Assembly (NCBI GenBank): GCA_000770645.1
Contig: JQID01000178.1
Location: 1 to 33,381, forward strand
Direction of reading: 5' to 3'
Length of the DNA: 33,381 nt
From: Desulfosporosinus sp. Tol-M
GTDB lineage: Bacteria > Bacillota > Desulfitobacteriia > Desulfitobacteriales > Desulfitobacteriaceae
The number at the start of each line of letters is the position of its first letter. Positions within the stretch are counted from its first letter, which is position 1. The notes beneath the pieces were generated by a model that saw only the letters and a program-made list of their open reading frames with translations, was not told the origin of the DNA and made no database searches. A program made the position numbers and the translations under genes. Shown here in pieces: positions 7,974-16,006 of the stretch.

Positions 7974-9056
7974 TTAACCTGGTTTCTTATGCATAAGGAC
8001 ATAGTCTTCAATTTCGCCAAGCAGTGCCGGTAACAATTCGTTTTCCGGAAGACTGGCAGCAATCTCTCCCTTTCGGAACAAAAGTCCCATCCCTTTTCCG
8101 GCGGCGATTCCGAAATCTGCTTCGCGTGCTTCGCCCGGTCCATTGACAGCGCATCCCATGACCGCAATTTTTAGGGGCTTGTCCAGTCCGGGAAGACGTG
8201 CTAAGTGCTCTTCAACGTTTTCCGCCAATAAGGTCAGGTCAACTTGCGTGCGACCACAGGTTGGACAACTGATTAACTCCACGCTCCGCTGTCTTAAGCC
8301 AAGAACACGCAGGATCTCAAGAGCCACAGGAATTTCCCGGACCGGGTCACCCGTGAGCGACACCCGAAGCGTATCTCCAATCCCTTCGGCAAGCAGCGTC
8401 CCAATCCCGATCGCCGATTTTACCACGCCCGAACGAACCGTCCCTGCCTCAGTCACCCCTAAATGCAACGGGTAATCGATAATCTCAGAGATCTGGCGAT
8501 AAGCCTCAATCATCAAGGGAACGGACGATGCTTTCAGCGAGATCTTTATTTTATCATACCCTTCTTCTTCAAGTAATCGGATATGTCCAAGAGCACTCTC
8601 GATCATCCCTGCGGCAGTAGGCCCTCCATATTTTTCTAAGAGTTCTTTTTCCAGTGACCCAGCGTTAACACCAATTCGAATGGGGATCTGCCGTTCTATA
8701 ACAGCTCGCACAACCTCTTGGACTTTCCAGCGAGCCCCAATATTCCCGGGATTAAGACGCAAGCCGTGGATGCCTTGTTCAACAGCACGAATTGCTAAAC
8801 GATAGTCAAAATGAATGTCGGCAATCACAGGAAGCGGACTGTGAGCAGCAATCTCCTTTAAAGCTGTCGCAGCCTGATCATCCGGGACTGCCAGACGGAC
8901 GATTTCACATCCCGCATCAGTCAAGGCATGAATCTGAGCCAAGGTTGCCCCTATATCACGAGTATCCGTATTGGTCATTGATTGGACGACTATCGGGGCT
9001 CCGCCACCGATTGTCACAGGCCCGACCAAAACCGGTTTTGTCGTTTTTCTATGCAA
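7974..9056 (-). CDS. ispG: 4-hydroxy-3-methylbut-2-en-1-yl diphosphate synthase
   Basis: IspG (GcpE) makes HMBPP in the MEP isoprenoid pathway, using a [4Fe-4S] cluster. The N-terminal TIM barrel begins with VGPVTIGGGAPIVVQSMTNT. The C-terminal cluster-binding part carries ISCPTCGRTQVDL (two cysteines) and MGCAVNGPGEAREADFG (third cysteine plus the conserved glutamate). The length of 360 aa is usual. The start is TTG, eight bases behind an AGGAGG site. It lies about 30 bases downstream of rseP, and dxr, another enzyme of the same pathway, is two genes upstream, so two MEP-pathway steps are encoded in one cluster. Confidence 0.97.
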   Translation of the reverse strand: MHRKTTKPVLVGPVTIGGGAPIVVQSMTNTDTRDIGATLAQIHALTDAGCEIVRLAVPDDQAATALKEIAAHSPLPVIADIHFDYRLAIRAVEQGIHGLRLNPGNIGARWKVQEVVRAVIERQIPIRIGVNAGSLEKELLEKYGGPTAAGMIESALGHIRLLEEEGYDKIKISLKASSVPLMIEAYRQISEIIDYPLHLGVTEAGTVRSGVVKSAIGIGTLLAEGIGDTLRVSLTGDPVREIPVALEILRVLGLRQRSVELISCPTCGRTQVDLTLLAENVEEHLARLPGLDKPLKIAVMGCAVNGPGEAREADFGIAAGKGMGLLFRKGEIAASLPENELLPALLGEIEDYVLMHKKPG

Positions 9057-9086
9057 AATGTCAGCCTCCTACTCCAGTTCCCTCGT

Positions 9087-10160
9087 TCATGACCCCGCTT
9101 TTACGAATAAGCGCAGAACATCTTTATAAGTTACAGCGATCATTAAAGCCATAAGTAAAACGAAACCCACCAGGTGAATCATATTTTCCTTTTCCGGGTT
9201 AAGTGGTTTCCCCCTTACCCCTTCGATCAATAAGAAAACAAGTCGGCTCCCATCGAGTGCCGGGATAGGAAACAAGTTAATCATTCCTAATTGAATACTT
9301 AATACTCCTGTTAAACTCAATAAGTCGGCTAAACCCTGCCGAGCCCCTTCTCCAATGACCTGAGCGATCATGACTGGACCGCCTACATCAACCGGTATCT
9401 TCCCGGTTATCATTTCCACCAAAGTCACCATGATGAACTTAGTAAAATCCAGCGTTCGTTCCAGACCAAAACGGGTCGACTGGAGTATGGAGGCATGCGT
9501 ATAAATAACTTCTGGCATAATCCCAATCATACCGTACCCGGTTTGAGCATCCTTTTCTGTTTTCAGCGGTATAATTAGCTGTTGCTTACCTTTGGCCCGT
9601 TCAACTGTTAAGTTTAATATCTGATCCGGTTTGCTATGAATAACATCTGTCAAACGAGTCCAATCCGGCGTTGACTCATTGTTCACCGTCAGAATTTTAT
9701 CTCCCGGTTGAAGACCGGAAACCTCTGCCGGTTTTCCTGAAACAAGTGAGCCAATCATATTTGTGGTCCCTGCAGTTGGAATCCCGAGATAGGCAAAAAC
9801 ACCTACAAATAGAATTATGGCCAAAACAAAATTCATGATCGGTCCAGCTGCAATCACCGCCATGCGCTGCCAAATTGGCTTATTCATAAAACTCCGCGCA
9901 TCATAGGAAGGAGCAATCACGGCTTTGCCAAGGACATCAACTTCCGGATCCATACCATGAAGTTTGACGAACCCCCCTAAAGGAATGAGCCGCAGAGCAT
10001 AAAACGTTTCTTTAGCTTGATAACCCACAATCTTCGGACCAAAACCAAAACTAAATTCAATAACCTTCACCCCAATCCATTTCGCGACCATATAGTGCCC
10101 GAGTTCATGAATCATGACCATGCTTCCAAATACAAAAACGATGGCAAGTGCCGTTAACAC
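9087..10160 (-). CDS. rseP: RseP family site-2 intramembrane metalloprotease
   Basis: This integral membrane zinc protease cleaves transmembrane segments in regulated intramembrane proteolysis; the B. subtilis relative is RasP. The first membrane segment carries the zinc motif HELGH (in MIHELGHYMVAKW, about residues 15-27). A PDZ domain follows (about 115-185, with GLQPGDKILTVNNE). The third zinc ligand is in NLFPIPALDGSRL (about 298-310). Four membrane segments are visible. I set the start at GTG 10160, eight bases behind AAAGGGGG, giving 357 aa. The open frame extends 58 codons further upstream, but that stretch is the heptanucleotide repeat and encodes low-complexity residues, so it is not protein. 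Substrates are unknown here. Confidence 0.95.
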   Translation of the reverse strand: MLTALAIVFVFGSMVMIHELGHYMVAKWIGVKVIEFSFGFGPKIVGYQAKETFYALRLIPLGGFVKLHGMDPEVDVLGKAVIAPSYDARSFMNKPIWQRMAVIAAGPIMNFVLAIILFVGVFAYLGIPTAGTTNMIGSLVSGKPAEVSGLQPGDKILTVNNESTPDWTRLTDVIHSKPDQILNLTVERAKGKQQLIIPLKTEKDAQTGYGMIGIMPEVIYTHASILQSTRFGLERTLDFTKFIMVTLVEMITGKIPVDVGGPVMIAQVIGEGARQGLADLLSLTGVLSIQLGMINLFPIPALDGSRLVFLLIEGVRGKPLNPEKENMIHLVGFVLLMALMIAVTYKDVLRLFVKAGS

Positions 10161-10174
10161 ATCATTAACCCCCT

Positions 10175-10293
10175 TTCGAGATGTTCGGAGCGCGAGGCCA
10201 TATCGAGGTTCAATATTGTGGTTCGCGCCTCGAACTTCGCGCCTCGAACTTCGCAACTGGTTCGCGCATCGAACCTCATGCCTCGTACTTCGC
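10175..10293. repeat. Degenerate heptanucleotide repeat tract between dxr and rseP
   Basis: The spacer is made of imperfect copies of CCTCGAACTTCGCG, CGAGGTTCAAT and similar words, the same (ACCTCGA)n family as at 14241-14413. It covers the last codons of dxr and ends just before the rseP ribosome binding site. Both orientations of the heptamer are present (CGAGGTTC and CCTCGAAC), so short hairpins can form. Confidence 0.75.
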
Positions 10294-11430
10294 GACAAGT
10301 TCTGTGGCTCGTCGACGTGCCCAAGCATCTGCATCGAGTATGCTTGCCAAGTCCAGGTTATTTAACACATCATGTTCAGAACATACTTTTTCGACAATGT
10401 CTTGAATCCCCAGGTAAGTGACCTTCTTGTGAAGGAATGCCCCCACAGCGATTTCGTTGGCGGCATTCATCGCAGCCGGTAAAGTTCCGCCACGCCGACC
10501 TGCCTGGTAAGCCATACCGAGTGCAGGAAAAGCTGCCAGATCCGGTTCATGGAAAGATAATGTTCTTCCCCGAAGATCCAGGCGTTCAAAAGGGTTCTTC
10601 CAGCGAGTTGGATAACTCAGAGCATACTGGATTGGCAGCCGCATATCCGGCCTGCCTAACTGGGCGAGTACTGAGCCATCTCGATATGCGACCATGGAGT
10701 GGACCACGCTCTGCGGATGAATGAGCACCTCAATCTGATCATACTCCATATTAAATAAATGATGCGCCTCAATCACTTCGAGTCCCTTGTTCATCATCGT
10801 TGCCGAGTCAATGGTAATTTTAGCACCCATATCCCAATTGGGATGGCAAAGGGCTTTCTCTAACGTGACAGTTGCTAATTGTTCCTTAGTCCATCCGAAA
10901 AAAGGTCCGCCCGAGGCAGTTAAAATGATCTTTTCAATGGTGTCAGGATTTTCCTCCAGACACTGAAAAATTGCAGAATGCTCACTATCCACTGGGAGGA
11001 TCGGACACTTCATCTTCCTTGCCGTCGAGATGACCAAGTCCCCGCCCGCGACCAACGTTTCTTTATTAGCCAGGGCAATAGTTTTGCCCGCTTCCAGTGC
11101 AGCAAGCGTCGGTTCTAAACCAATCCTGCCGGAAAGTGCCGTGACAACGGTATCCACTTGTGAGGCAATAACGGAGTTGATAATCCCAGCCATGCCCTGG
11201 TCTACTTTAATTGGCAAATCCCTTAGCCGACCACGCAATTCACGAGCAGCACCCTCATCCATCATCACAACGGTTTCCGGCTGAAAAAGCCGGGCCTGTT
11301 GTTCTATCAGTTTAATACTTTTGTCTGCTACCAAAGCATGAATCTTGAGGTGCTCTCTTGTATGGCGGACGACATCCAGGGTTTGACGCCCAATAGAGCC
11401 TGTTGATCCCAATACAGTCAGCGTTTTCAA
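10276..11430 (-). CDS. dxr: 1-deoxy-D-xylulose 5-phosphate reductoisomerase
   Basis: Dxr catalyses the committed step of the MEP pathway, NADPH-dependent conversion of DXP to MEP. The N-terminal TVLGSTGSIGRQTLDVVR is the nucleotide-binding loop; PVDSEHSAIFQCL (about 150-162) carries the metal-binding Asp and Glu; SGGPFFGW and TIDSATMMNKGLEVIEAHHLF complete the substrate site. The length of 384 aa is normal. The start is TTG behind a GGAAGAG site. The last residues (AKYEA and stop) are encoded inside the heptanucleotide tract, where the TGA is part of the repeat word ATGAGGTTCGATG, so the native 3' end may have been replaced. It lies upstream of rseP and ispG and is probably in their operon. 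Confidence 0.96.
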   Translation of the reverse strand: MKTLTVLGSTGSIGRQTLDVVRHTREHLKIHALVADKSIKLIEQQARLFQPETVVMMDEGAARELRGRLRDLPIKVDQGMAGIINSVIASQVDTVVTALSGRIGLEPTLAALEAGKTIALANKETLVAGGDLVISTARKMKCPILPVDSEHSAIFQCLEENPDTIEKIILTASGGPFFGWTKEQLATVTLEKALCHPNWDMGAKITIDSATMMNKGLEVIEAHHLFNMEYDQIEVLIHPQSVVHSMVAYRDGSVLAQLGRPDMRLPIQYALSYPTRWKNPFERLDLRGRTLSFHEPDLAAFPALGMAYQAGRRGGTLPAAMNAANEIAVGAFLHKKVTYLGIQDIVEKVCSEHDVLNNLDLASILDADAWARRRATELVAKYEA

Positions 11431-11532
11431 CGCGAATCATCTCTTCCTGCTTTTGAAATACCATTCATATTATGCCGATATCAAGGAATTTACTCCATAA
11501 ACTATTGTGAACTTATCCAAGGGGAAATATGG

Positions 11533-11552
11533 GATTCGTGCCTCGAACCTCG
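11533..11552. repeat. Short heptanucleotide repeat fragment
   Basis: Two and a half copies of the CCTCGAA word (ATTCGTGCCTCGAACCTCG) lie just downstream of the permease stop codon, in the spacer before dxr. It belongs to the same family as the tracts at 10175 and 14241. Confidence 0.55.
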
Positions 11553-11554
11553 CC

Positions 11555-12658
11555 TTAAATCTTTGGAGATCCAAAAACTCCTGCTTTTCGCAAGGCTTCA
11601 TAACAAATAACCAGCGCCGGTCCCAGGATAAGACCTATACCGCCTAGCAGTTGAAGTCCTACGTACATCGAAATGAGAGTCGGAAGCGGGTGTATCCCAA
11701 TTCCATCAGACAATACTTTGGGCTCCATAAACTGTCGTACTGTTATAATAACAATCCAAAGCGCCAACAATTTCAAGGCTTCTCCGAGGGATCCCATAAT
11801 AATAAGTCCGACGCTCCAAGGTACAAACAGCATTCCTGTGCCGACAATCGGCATTATATCCAAAAGCCCTGCCAGTACGCCCAACGTGACAGCATAACGA
11901 TTTCCCATCAGCAGCAAACCAACGATGGTTGCAAAGGCCGTGACAGAAACCAAAATTGATTGCGCCCGCAAATATCCTACGACGGCCGCTCCCAAATCCT
12001 CGCTAATCGCCTGAGTACTAACGTGCCAACGGTTGGGAAACAAGTTGGAAATAAACTGTTTAACATTTGGATAAGTTGCACTCATCAGCAGGGTAGCAAC
12101 AAGGGACACCACTAGGACAATAAAGACACGAGGTAACGTGGTCAGGAAACCTAGTAACAAGGCACTCCCGGATTTAGCCCATTCCTGGATCGTTCTGGCC
12201 AGGCTTTCCGTCGATGTAGTCAAAGTGTTTTGGATTTGAGGGTTTACCTTGACAAACTTTTCCACAGTATCCACTTGTCGTGCCACAAAATCCACGAGAT
12301 AGCTATAATTAGGCAATGTGATCGCCAGCTCTGATAATTCCGTATAAAGACGGGCAACGATTAAAAAAATAAAAAGGCCCACTCCGACAAGTGCTAAAAT
12401 GAGGGTGAGTACAGCTGCATACATCCGACGAATCCGAATGCCCCGCATCAATTGCACAACGAGCGGTTCAAGTAAGAAAGCAAGCAGAAGGGCGATAACA
12501 AATGGTAAAAAGGCGCTGAACGTTTTGGAGATGACTTCACCGAAAACAGGCAAAAAATCTTGAAATAAATATGTAAAGACTTTCAAAATGACAAGCCCCG
12601 TTGTTACTACCACGAGTCTGTTTAGGTTTGCCCAGAGAGGGTGTTTCTGGATACTCAA
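11555..12658 (-). CDS. AI-2E/YtvI-family membrane permease-like protein
   Basis: This is a polytopic membrane protein of about 367 aa, of the AI-2E transporter (PF01594) family. It shows a pair of N-terminal membrane helices (LVVVTTGLVILKVFTYLF; FLPFVIALLLAFLLEPLV), a third at about residues 84-106, a soluble coiled segment of about 50 residues, then a C-terminal block including the family-typical GLLDIMPIVGTG and RQFMEPKVLSDGIGIHP. In spore formers such proteins are often named YtvI; a sporulation role is a family-based guess. The frame opens with GTG at 12667, but TTG at 12658 lies six bases behind GAGGTG, which overlaps the cdsA stop, so I prefer it. It sits between cdsA and dxr with very short spacing to cdsA. 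The transported molecule, if any, is unknown. Confidence 0.85.
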   Translation of the reverse strand: MSIQKHPLWANLNRLVVVTTGLVILKVFTYLFQDFLPVFGEVISKTFSAFLPFVIALLLAFLLEPLVVQLMRGIRIRRMYAAVLTLILALVGVGLFIFLIVARLYTELSELAITLPNYSYLVDFVARQVDTVEKFVKVNPQIQNTLTTSTESLARTIQEWAKSGSALLLGFLTTLPRVFIVLVVSLVATLLMSATYPNVKQFISNLFPNRWHVSTQAISEDLGAAVVGYLRAQSILVSVTAFATIVGLLLMGNRYAVTLGVLAGLLDIMPIVGTGMLFVPWSVGLIIMGSLGEALKLLALWIVIITVRQFMEPKVLSDGIGIHPLPTLISMYVGLQLLGGIGLILGPALVICYEALRKAGVFGSPKI

Positions 12659-12668
12659 CTTTTTCACC

Positions 12669-13451
12669 TCACAAAAGTAACTTTACCCCATAATACACCA
12701 AGGGAAGTGTAAAAATGAGACTATCGAACCGGTCCAAGATCCCACCATGCCCTGGAATAAGCTTTCCGGAATCTTTAACCCCGGCGCTGCGCTTCAAAGC
12801 TGACTCGAACAAATCACCGATTTGTGCGCTGATTCCGATAATAACAGCCAAGCTGATATACATAATCCAAGCAGCTCCGCCGACAATGCGCCAGAACAAT
12901 AAGGCCACGGCAATGCTAAACAATAACCCTCCAAGCGCACCTTCCACAGTTTTCTTTGGGCTTACCTGGCGGGCCAAAAGATGGCTTCCAAATTGTCTCC
13001 CAATAAGGTATGCACCTATATCCGTAGCCCAGACCAAAAAAATTGTAAAAAAAGTCCATTCTAATCCTCCCGGAAGCTGACGAAGCAAATAAAGATGGGA
13101 TAATAAGACAACCGAATAAAAGACCGCTATTAGATTAAAACTTGCTTCTGACAAAGACGTCCTCGGATAATTCAAGGCAAGCCGCCCAAGTCCGATTAAA
13201 AGCCAGAAGATAAGAACCGGCAACATCCATTCTGCCCCGCCGATCAACAAACTAATCAGCCAGACAACCGTAACAAGCGTCGTTAGTATAGACCAGGAAC
13301 GTATACCCATCTGCTCACCAATTAGCATAAATTCCCGCAATGCCAATAACGTTAACACAGTAACCAAAAACGCAGTATATTGCCCGCCTAAATATATAAG
13401 TCCTAAGAAAAGCGGTGCACCAATCAGGGCACTGATTGTTCTAGTAAGCAT
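12669..13451 (-). CDS. cdsA: Phosphatidate cytidylyltransferase
   Basis: CdsA makes CDP-diacylglycerol, the branch-point precursor of bacterial phospholipids, at the cytoplasmic membrane. The 260-aa protein has seven to eight membrane segments and ends with the family signature: SALKRSAGVKDSGKLIPGHG followed by GILDRFDSLIF (about 219-249), with the conserved Lys/Asp residues. The start is ATG with GAGGAG just upstream, nine bases after uppS. Its stop TGA overlaps the ribosome binding site of the following permease gene, so the two are probably translated together. The uppS-cdsA order is standard in Firmicutes. Confidence 0.96.
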   Translation of the reverse strand: MLTRTISALIGAPLFLGLIYLGGQYTAFLVTVLTLLALREFMLIGEQMGIRSWSILTTLVTVVWLISLLIGGAEWMLPVLIFWLLIGLGRLALNYPRTSLSEASFNLIAVFYSVVLLSHLYLLRQLPGGLEWTFFTIFLVWATDIGAYLIGRQFGSHLLARQVSPKKTVEGALGGLLFSIAVALLFWRIVGGAAWIMYISLAVIIGISAQIGDLFESALKRSAGVKDSGKLIPGHGGILDRFDSLIFTLPLVYYGVKLLL

Positions 13452-13460
13452 GTGCTCTCC

Positions 13461-14225
13461 TCAATTTGTATGTATTCCGCCGAAACGTCGATCTCGTTTC
13501 TGGTAAGCTTTGATCGCTTCAATTAAAGCTTTTTGACCAAAATCCGGCCAAAGCTCTTCAACTATAACAATTTCTGTATAGGCCAACTGCCAGAGCAGGA
13601 AGTTACTTAACCTTATTTCGCCTGAGGTTCGAATCAGCATATCCGGGTCCGGTAACCCTCGGGTGTAGAGTGATTCACCAAAGCGTTGCTCATCTATCTC
13701 TTCGATTCGCAGCTTTCCGCTTAAGACTTCTTTACTCAAACTCTTTACTGTGTCGATAATCTCAGCTCGCCCGCCATAATTTAGAGCAAGGTTAAGAATC
13801 AGACCCGTATTTTCACGAGTACTCTCCATCGCGTGTGCTAATTCGTGTTGTGCTTCCAACGGAAGGTCATTAATTTTCCCCATAGTACGAATAATGACAT
13901 TATTTTGCTGCAGCTCAAGGAGTTCCTTTCTCAGGTACTCCGTGAGCAGTGTCATCAGCACTCCCACTTCATCTTTGGGCCTTCTCCAATTTTCAGTAGA
14001 AAACGCATAAACAGTCAAGACCTGAATTTTAAGTTTTGAACACGTCTTAACGATCTGTCGTAAGGCCTCAACACCCGCCCGATGCCCCATTGAACGAGGA
14101 AGCGCTCGTTTCTGAGCCCATCGCCCGTTTCCGTCCATGATAATGGCAATATGACGAGGGAGGCGGTCCATAGCAACCCAGTCTTCTGATTCTACTATAT
14201 CTCGTTTCCAAGGTTTGACCCTCAT
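13461..14225 (-). CDS. uppS: Isoprenyl transferase (undecaprenyl diphosphate synthase)
   Basis: UppS adds isopentenyl units in cis to make the C55 carrier lipid for cell-wall synthesis. The signature IAIIMDGNGRWAQKR (about residues 27-41, catalytic Asp in MDGNG), HRAGVEALR, AFSTENWRRP, LNYGGRAEI and the C-terminal DMLIRTSGEIRLSNFLLWQ are all present. I set the start at ATG 14225 (MRVKPWKRDIV), five bases behind GGGGGTGG, giving 254 aa. The frame is open for 57 more codons upstream, but that part translates the heptanucleotide repeat (units such as FEVRGSR) and should not be annotated as protein. It probably uses isoprenoid precursors made through dxr and ispG downstream in the same cluster. 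Confidence 0.96.
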   Translation of the reverse strand: MRVKPWKRDIVESEDWVAMDRLPRHIAIIMDGNGRWAQKRALPRSMGHRAGVEALRQIVKTCSKLKIQVLTVYAFSTENWRRPKDEVGVLMTLLTEYLRKELLELQQNNVIIRTMGKINDLPLEAQHELAHAMESTRENTGLILNLALNYGGRAEIIDTVKSLSKEVLSGKLRIEEIDEQRFGESLYTRGLPDPDMLIRTSGEIRLSNFLLWQLAYTEIVIVEELWPDFGQKALIEAIKAYQKRDRRFGGIHTN

Positions 14226-14240
14226 AATTTCCACCCCCAT

Positions 14241-14413
14241 ACTCGAGGTTCGGACCTCGGACCTCGCGCTTCGAACTTCGAACTTCGAACCTCGAACCTC
14301 GAACCTCGAACCTCGAACCTCGAAAAAAGACCCCCCACTCAAAGTTCGCGGTTCGTGTTTTCGTGGTTCGGAGTCTAAATATTGAACCTCGATCATCGAA
14401 CTTCGAACCTCGA
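14241..14413. repeat. Heptanucleotide tandem array (ACCTCGA)n between uppS and the 67-aa gene
   Basis: Ten consecutive 7-base units run from 14254 to 14323; the last five (14289-14323) are perfect ACCTCGA, and the earlier ones vary at one or two positions (ACTTCGA, GCTTCGA, ACCTCGG). A second looser cluster follows (GTTCGCGGTTCG near 14344 and ACCTCGATCATCGAACTTCG near 14386). The opposite-strand word CGAGGTTCG flanks the array at 14244-14252. Because 7 and 3 are coprime, any open frame repeats every 21 bases as seven residues, which explains the FEVRGSR-type translation in front of uppS. Confidence 0.9.
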
Positions 14414-14422
14414 GTAAAGGGT

Positions 14423-14626
14423 CTATGGCTGCCTTGGCGAAAATTTCTCATGCGCTAAGACAACCTCCACACGATCGTCGAATTCTCTAACGCGGACTAC
14501 ACGGCAACTTCCCCACGCTTCCATTCTACCATGAGGGCGCGAGATTAGAAAAGTGTAAGGTTTTCCCTTGCGTTCAAGTTCGAGTTTTACCTCGTTCCAA
14601 TTTCGACCGAGTAAACCTTGCATCAT
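14423..14626 (-). CDS. Small conserved-looking protein translationally coupled to frr
   Basis: The frame encodes 67 aa. Its ATG overlaps the frr stop codon as ATGA (14623-14626), which argues for translational coupling and a real gene. The protein reads as a small basic domain: a leading helix (GRNWNEVKLELERKGKPY), then predicted strands (TFLISRP; SCRVVRVREFD; RVEVVLAHEKF). No membrane segment or signal is visible, and I cannot assign a known family. The gene lies between frr and uppS, upstream of the heptanucleotide array. It may belong to the small unnamed proteins found at this position in related Clostridia, but that is from memory and unverified. Confidence 0.7.
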   Translation of the reverse strand: MMQGLLGRNWNEVKLELERKGKPYTFLISRPHGRMEAWGSCRVVRVREFDDRVEVVLAHEKFSPRQP

Positions 14627-15180
14627 ACTTCAGTGATTTCACTTTCCTTAGTTTTCATTACATATTCAATTTCTTTAATGATCTTGTCTGTCATCTTTTG
14701 AACATCTTCTTGGGCCCTCTTGATCTCGTCTTTGGATGCCCCGTGATCTTTCTCCAGTTTCTTAAGCCTATCATTGACATCTCGCCGTACGTTACGAGCT
14801 GCGACACGCGCTTCTTCCGCCTCTTTTTTAACTTTTTTGACCAATTCCACGCGCCGCTCAGCCGTAAGTTGAGGAATGATTAAGCGAATCACTACCCCAT
14901 CACTTGACGGATTCAGCCCTAAATCTGATTTCATGATTGCCCTTTCAATAGCAGGCAGAACGGATTTTTCCCAAGCCTGAATAACCAGCAATCTTGGTTC
15001 AGGAGCAGAGATATTGGCAAGCTGGTTAATAGGAGTAGGAGCCCCATAGTATTCAACCATAACCTTATCCAAGATACCCGGATTTGCGCGGCCGGCCCGA
15101 ATTGTGGCATACTCTTTCCGTAAAACATCAACCCCTTTAAGCATCCGCTCTTCTGCGTCTCTAAGCACCTCAGCGATCAT
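14623..15180 (-). CDS. frr: Ribosome recycling factor
   Basis: RRF splits post-termination ribosomes together with EF-G. The 185-aa product has the canonical length and sequence: AEERMLKGVDVLRKEYATIRAGRANPG at the start with the conserved RAGRAN, and a C-terminal helix set (VELVKKVKKEAEEARVAARN, VRRDVNDRLKKLEKDHGASKDE). The start ATG overlaps the pyrH stop by one base (TAATG), and a GGGGAGGG site lies in the end of pyrH. Its own stop overlaps the next small gene. The order rpsB-tsf-pyrH-frr-uppS-cdsA is a classic bacterial cluster. Confidence 0.98.
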   Translation of the reverse strand: MIAEVLRDAEERMLKGVDVLRKEYATIRAGRANPGILDKVMVEYYGAPTPINQLANISAPEPRLLVIQAWEKSVLPAIERAIMKSDLGLNPSSDGVVIRLIIPQLTAERRVELVKKVKKEAEEARVAARNVRRDVNDRLKKLEKDHGASKDEIKRAQEDVQKMTDKIIKEIEYVMKTKESEITEV

Positions 15181-15902
15181 TAACTATCCCTCCCCACATA
15201 AGTTCCAATTGCTTCACCCATAATTACCCTTCGAATATTACCCCATATTGTCAGGTCAAAAACTATGACCGGGATATTATTATCCATGCAAAGTGAGGTG
15301 GCAGTGGAATCCATCACTCCTAATCCTTTGCTAAGGACATCGAGATAACTTAAACGGTCAAACTTCTTGGCTTGGGGATTCTTAAGCGGATCAAGATCGT
15401 AAACCCCATCCACCCGTTTGGCCATCAAAATGACTTCAGCCTCGACCTCAGCGGCCCTTAAAGCAGCCGTTGTATCCGTCGAGAAATAGGGATTACCTGT
15501 TCCAGCTGCAAAAATCACAATGCGTCCTTTTTCCATATGTCGAATCGCTCGACGCCGGATATAAGGCTCAGCAACCTGTCGCATTTCGATAGCCGATAAG
15601 ACACGGGTATCTGACCCCGCTTTTTCCAAAGCATCCTGCAAAGCCAAGGCATTCATCACTGTTGCCAACATACCCATATAATCAGCCGTCGCACGGTCCA
15701 TCCCTTGGGCACTTCCCGCAATGCCACGCCATAAGTTTCCGCCGCCAACAACCACGCAAACTTCAACCCCCATACCTCGAATTTCTGCCACCTGAGCCGC
15801 AACAGAAACCAGCATCTCCTGTTGAAGTCCAAAGCCTTGAGTACCTGCCAGCGCTTCCCCGCTAATCTTAAGGACCAGTCGATTATAACGTGGTTTTTCC
15901 AT
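15180..15902 (-). CDS. pyrH: UMP kinase (uridylate kinase)
   Basis: PyrH phosphorylates UMP to UDP; bacterial forms are hexameric and regulated by GTP and UTP. The 240-aa product has the amino-acid-kinase fold: [12 protein letters not shown] at the N terminus, GGGNLWRG (about 53-60) for phosphate binding, [17 protein letters not shown] (about 132-148), and the uracil-site region with [17 protein letters not shown] (about 164-180). The start ATG lies behind GGGAGG. It is separated from tsf by about 105 bases containing a terminator-like hairpin, so it may also have its own promoter, although I could not identify one. Confidence 0.98.
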   Translation of the reverse strand: MEKPRYNRLVLKISGEALAGTQGFGLQQEMLVSVAAQVAEIRGMGVEVCVVVGGGNLWRGIAGSAQGMDRATADYMGMLATVMNALALQDALEKAGSDTRVLSAIEMRQVAEPYIRRRAIRHMEKGRIVIFAAGTGNPYFSTDTTAALRAAEVEAEVILMAKRVDGVYDLDPLKNPQAKKFDRLSYLDVLSKGLGVMDSTATSLCMDNNIPVIVFDLTIWGNIRRVIMGEAIGTYVGRDS

Positions 15903-15958
15903 GGATTAACCTCCCTCAATCTAATTCCACGCTTGGAGAGAGAAATCCTCTCACATTC

Positions 15959-15985
15959 GAAAAAGAGAACACCAGGGTGTTCTCT
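15959..15985 (-). terminator. Rho-independent terminator after tsf
   Basis: On the minus strand AGAGAACACC-CT-GGTGTTCTCT is a perfect 10-bp stem with a two-base loop, followed by a T-run (TTTTT). It lies about 20 bases past the tsf stop and about 55 before the pyrH start, so it should separate or attenuate transcription between rpsB-tsf and pyrH onward. Confidence 0.8.
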
Positions 15986-16006
15986 AGATAGATTGTCTAG
16001 GTTGAC

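Noticed and set aside
8143..8475. Plus-strand frame of 110 codons opposite ispG
   Set aside because: It is an antisense shadow of a clear, complete gene and has no ribosome binding site.
14226..14451. Open frames made of the heptamer repeat (for example one with FEVRG units, and an overlapping 127-codon frame)
   Set aside because: They are by-products of a 7-base repeat read in any frame, with no ribosome binding site of their own; real gene starts lie downstream.
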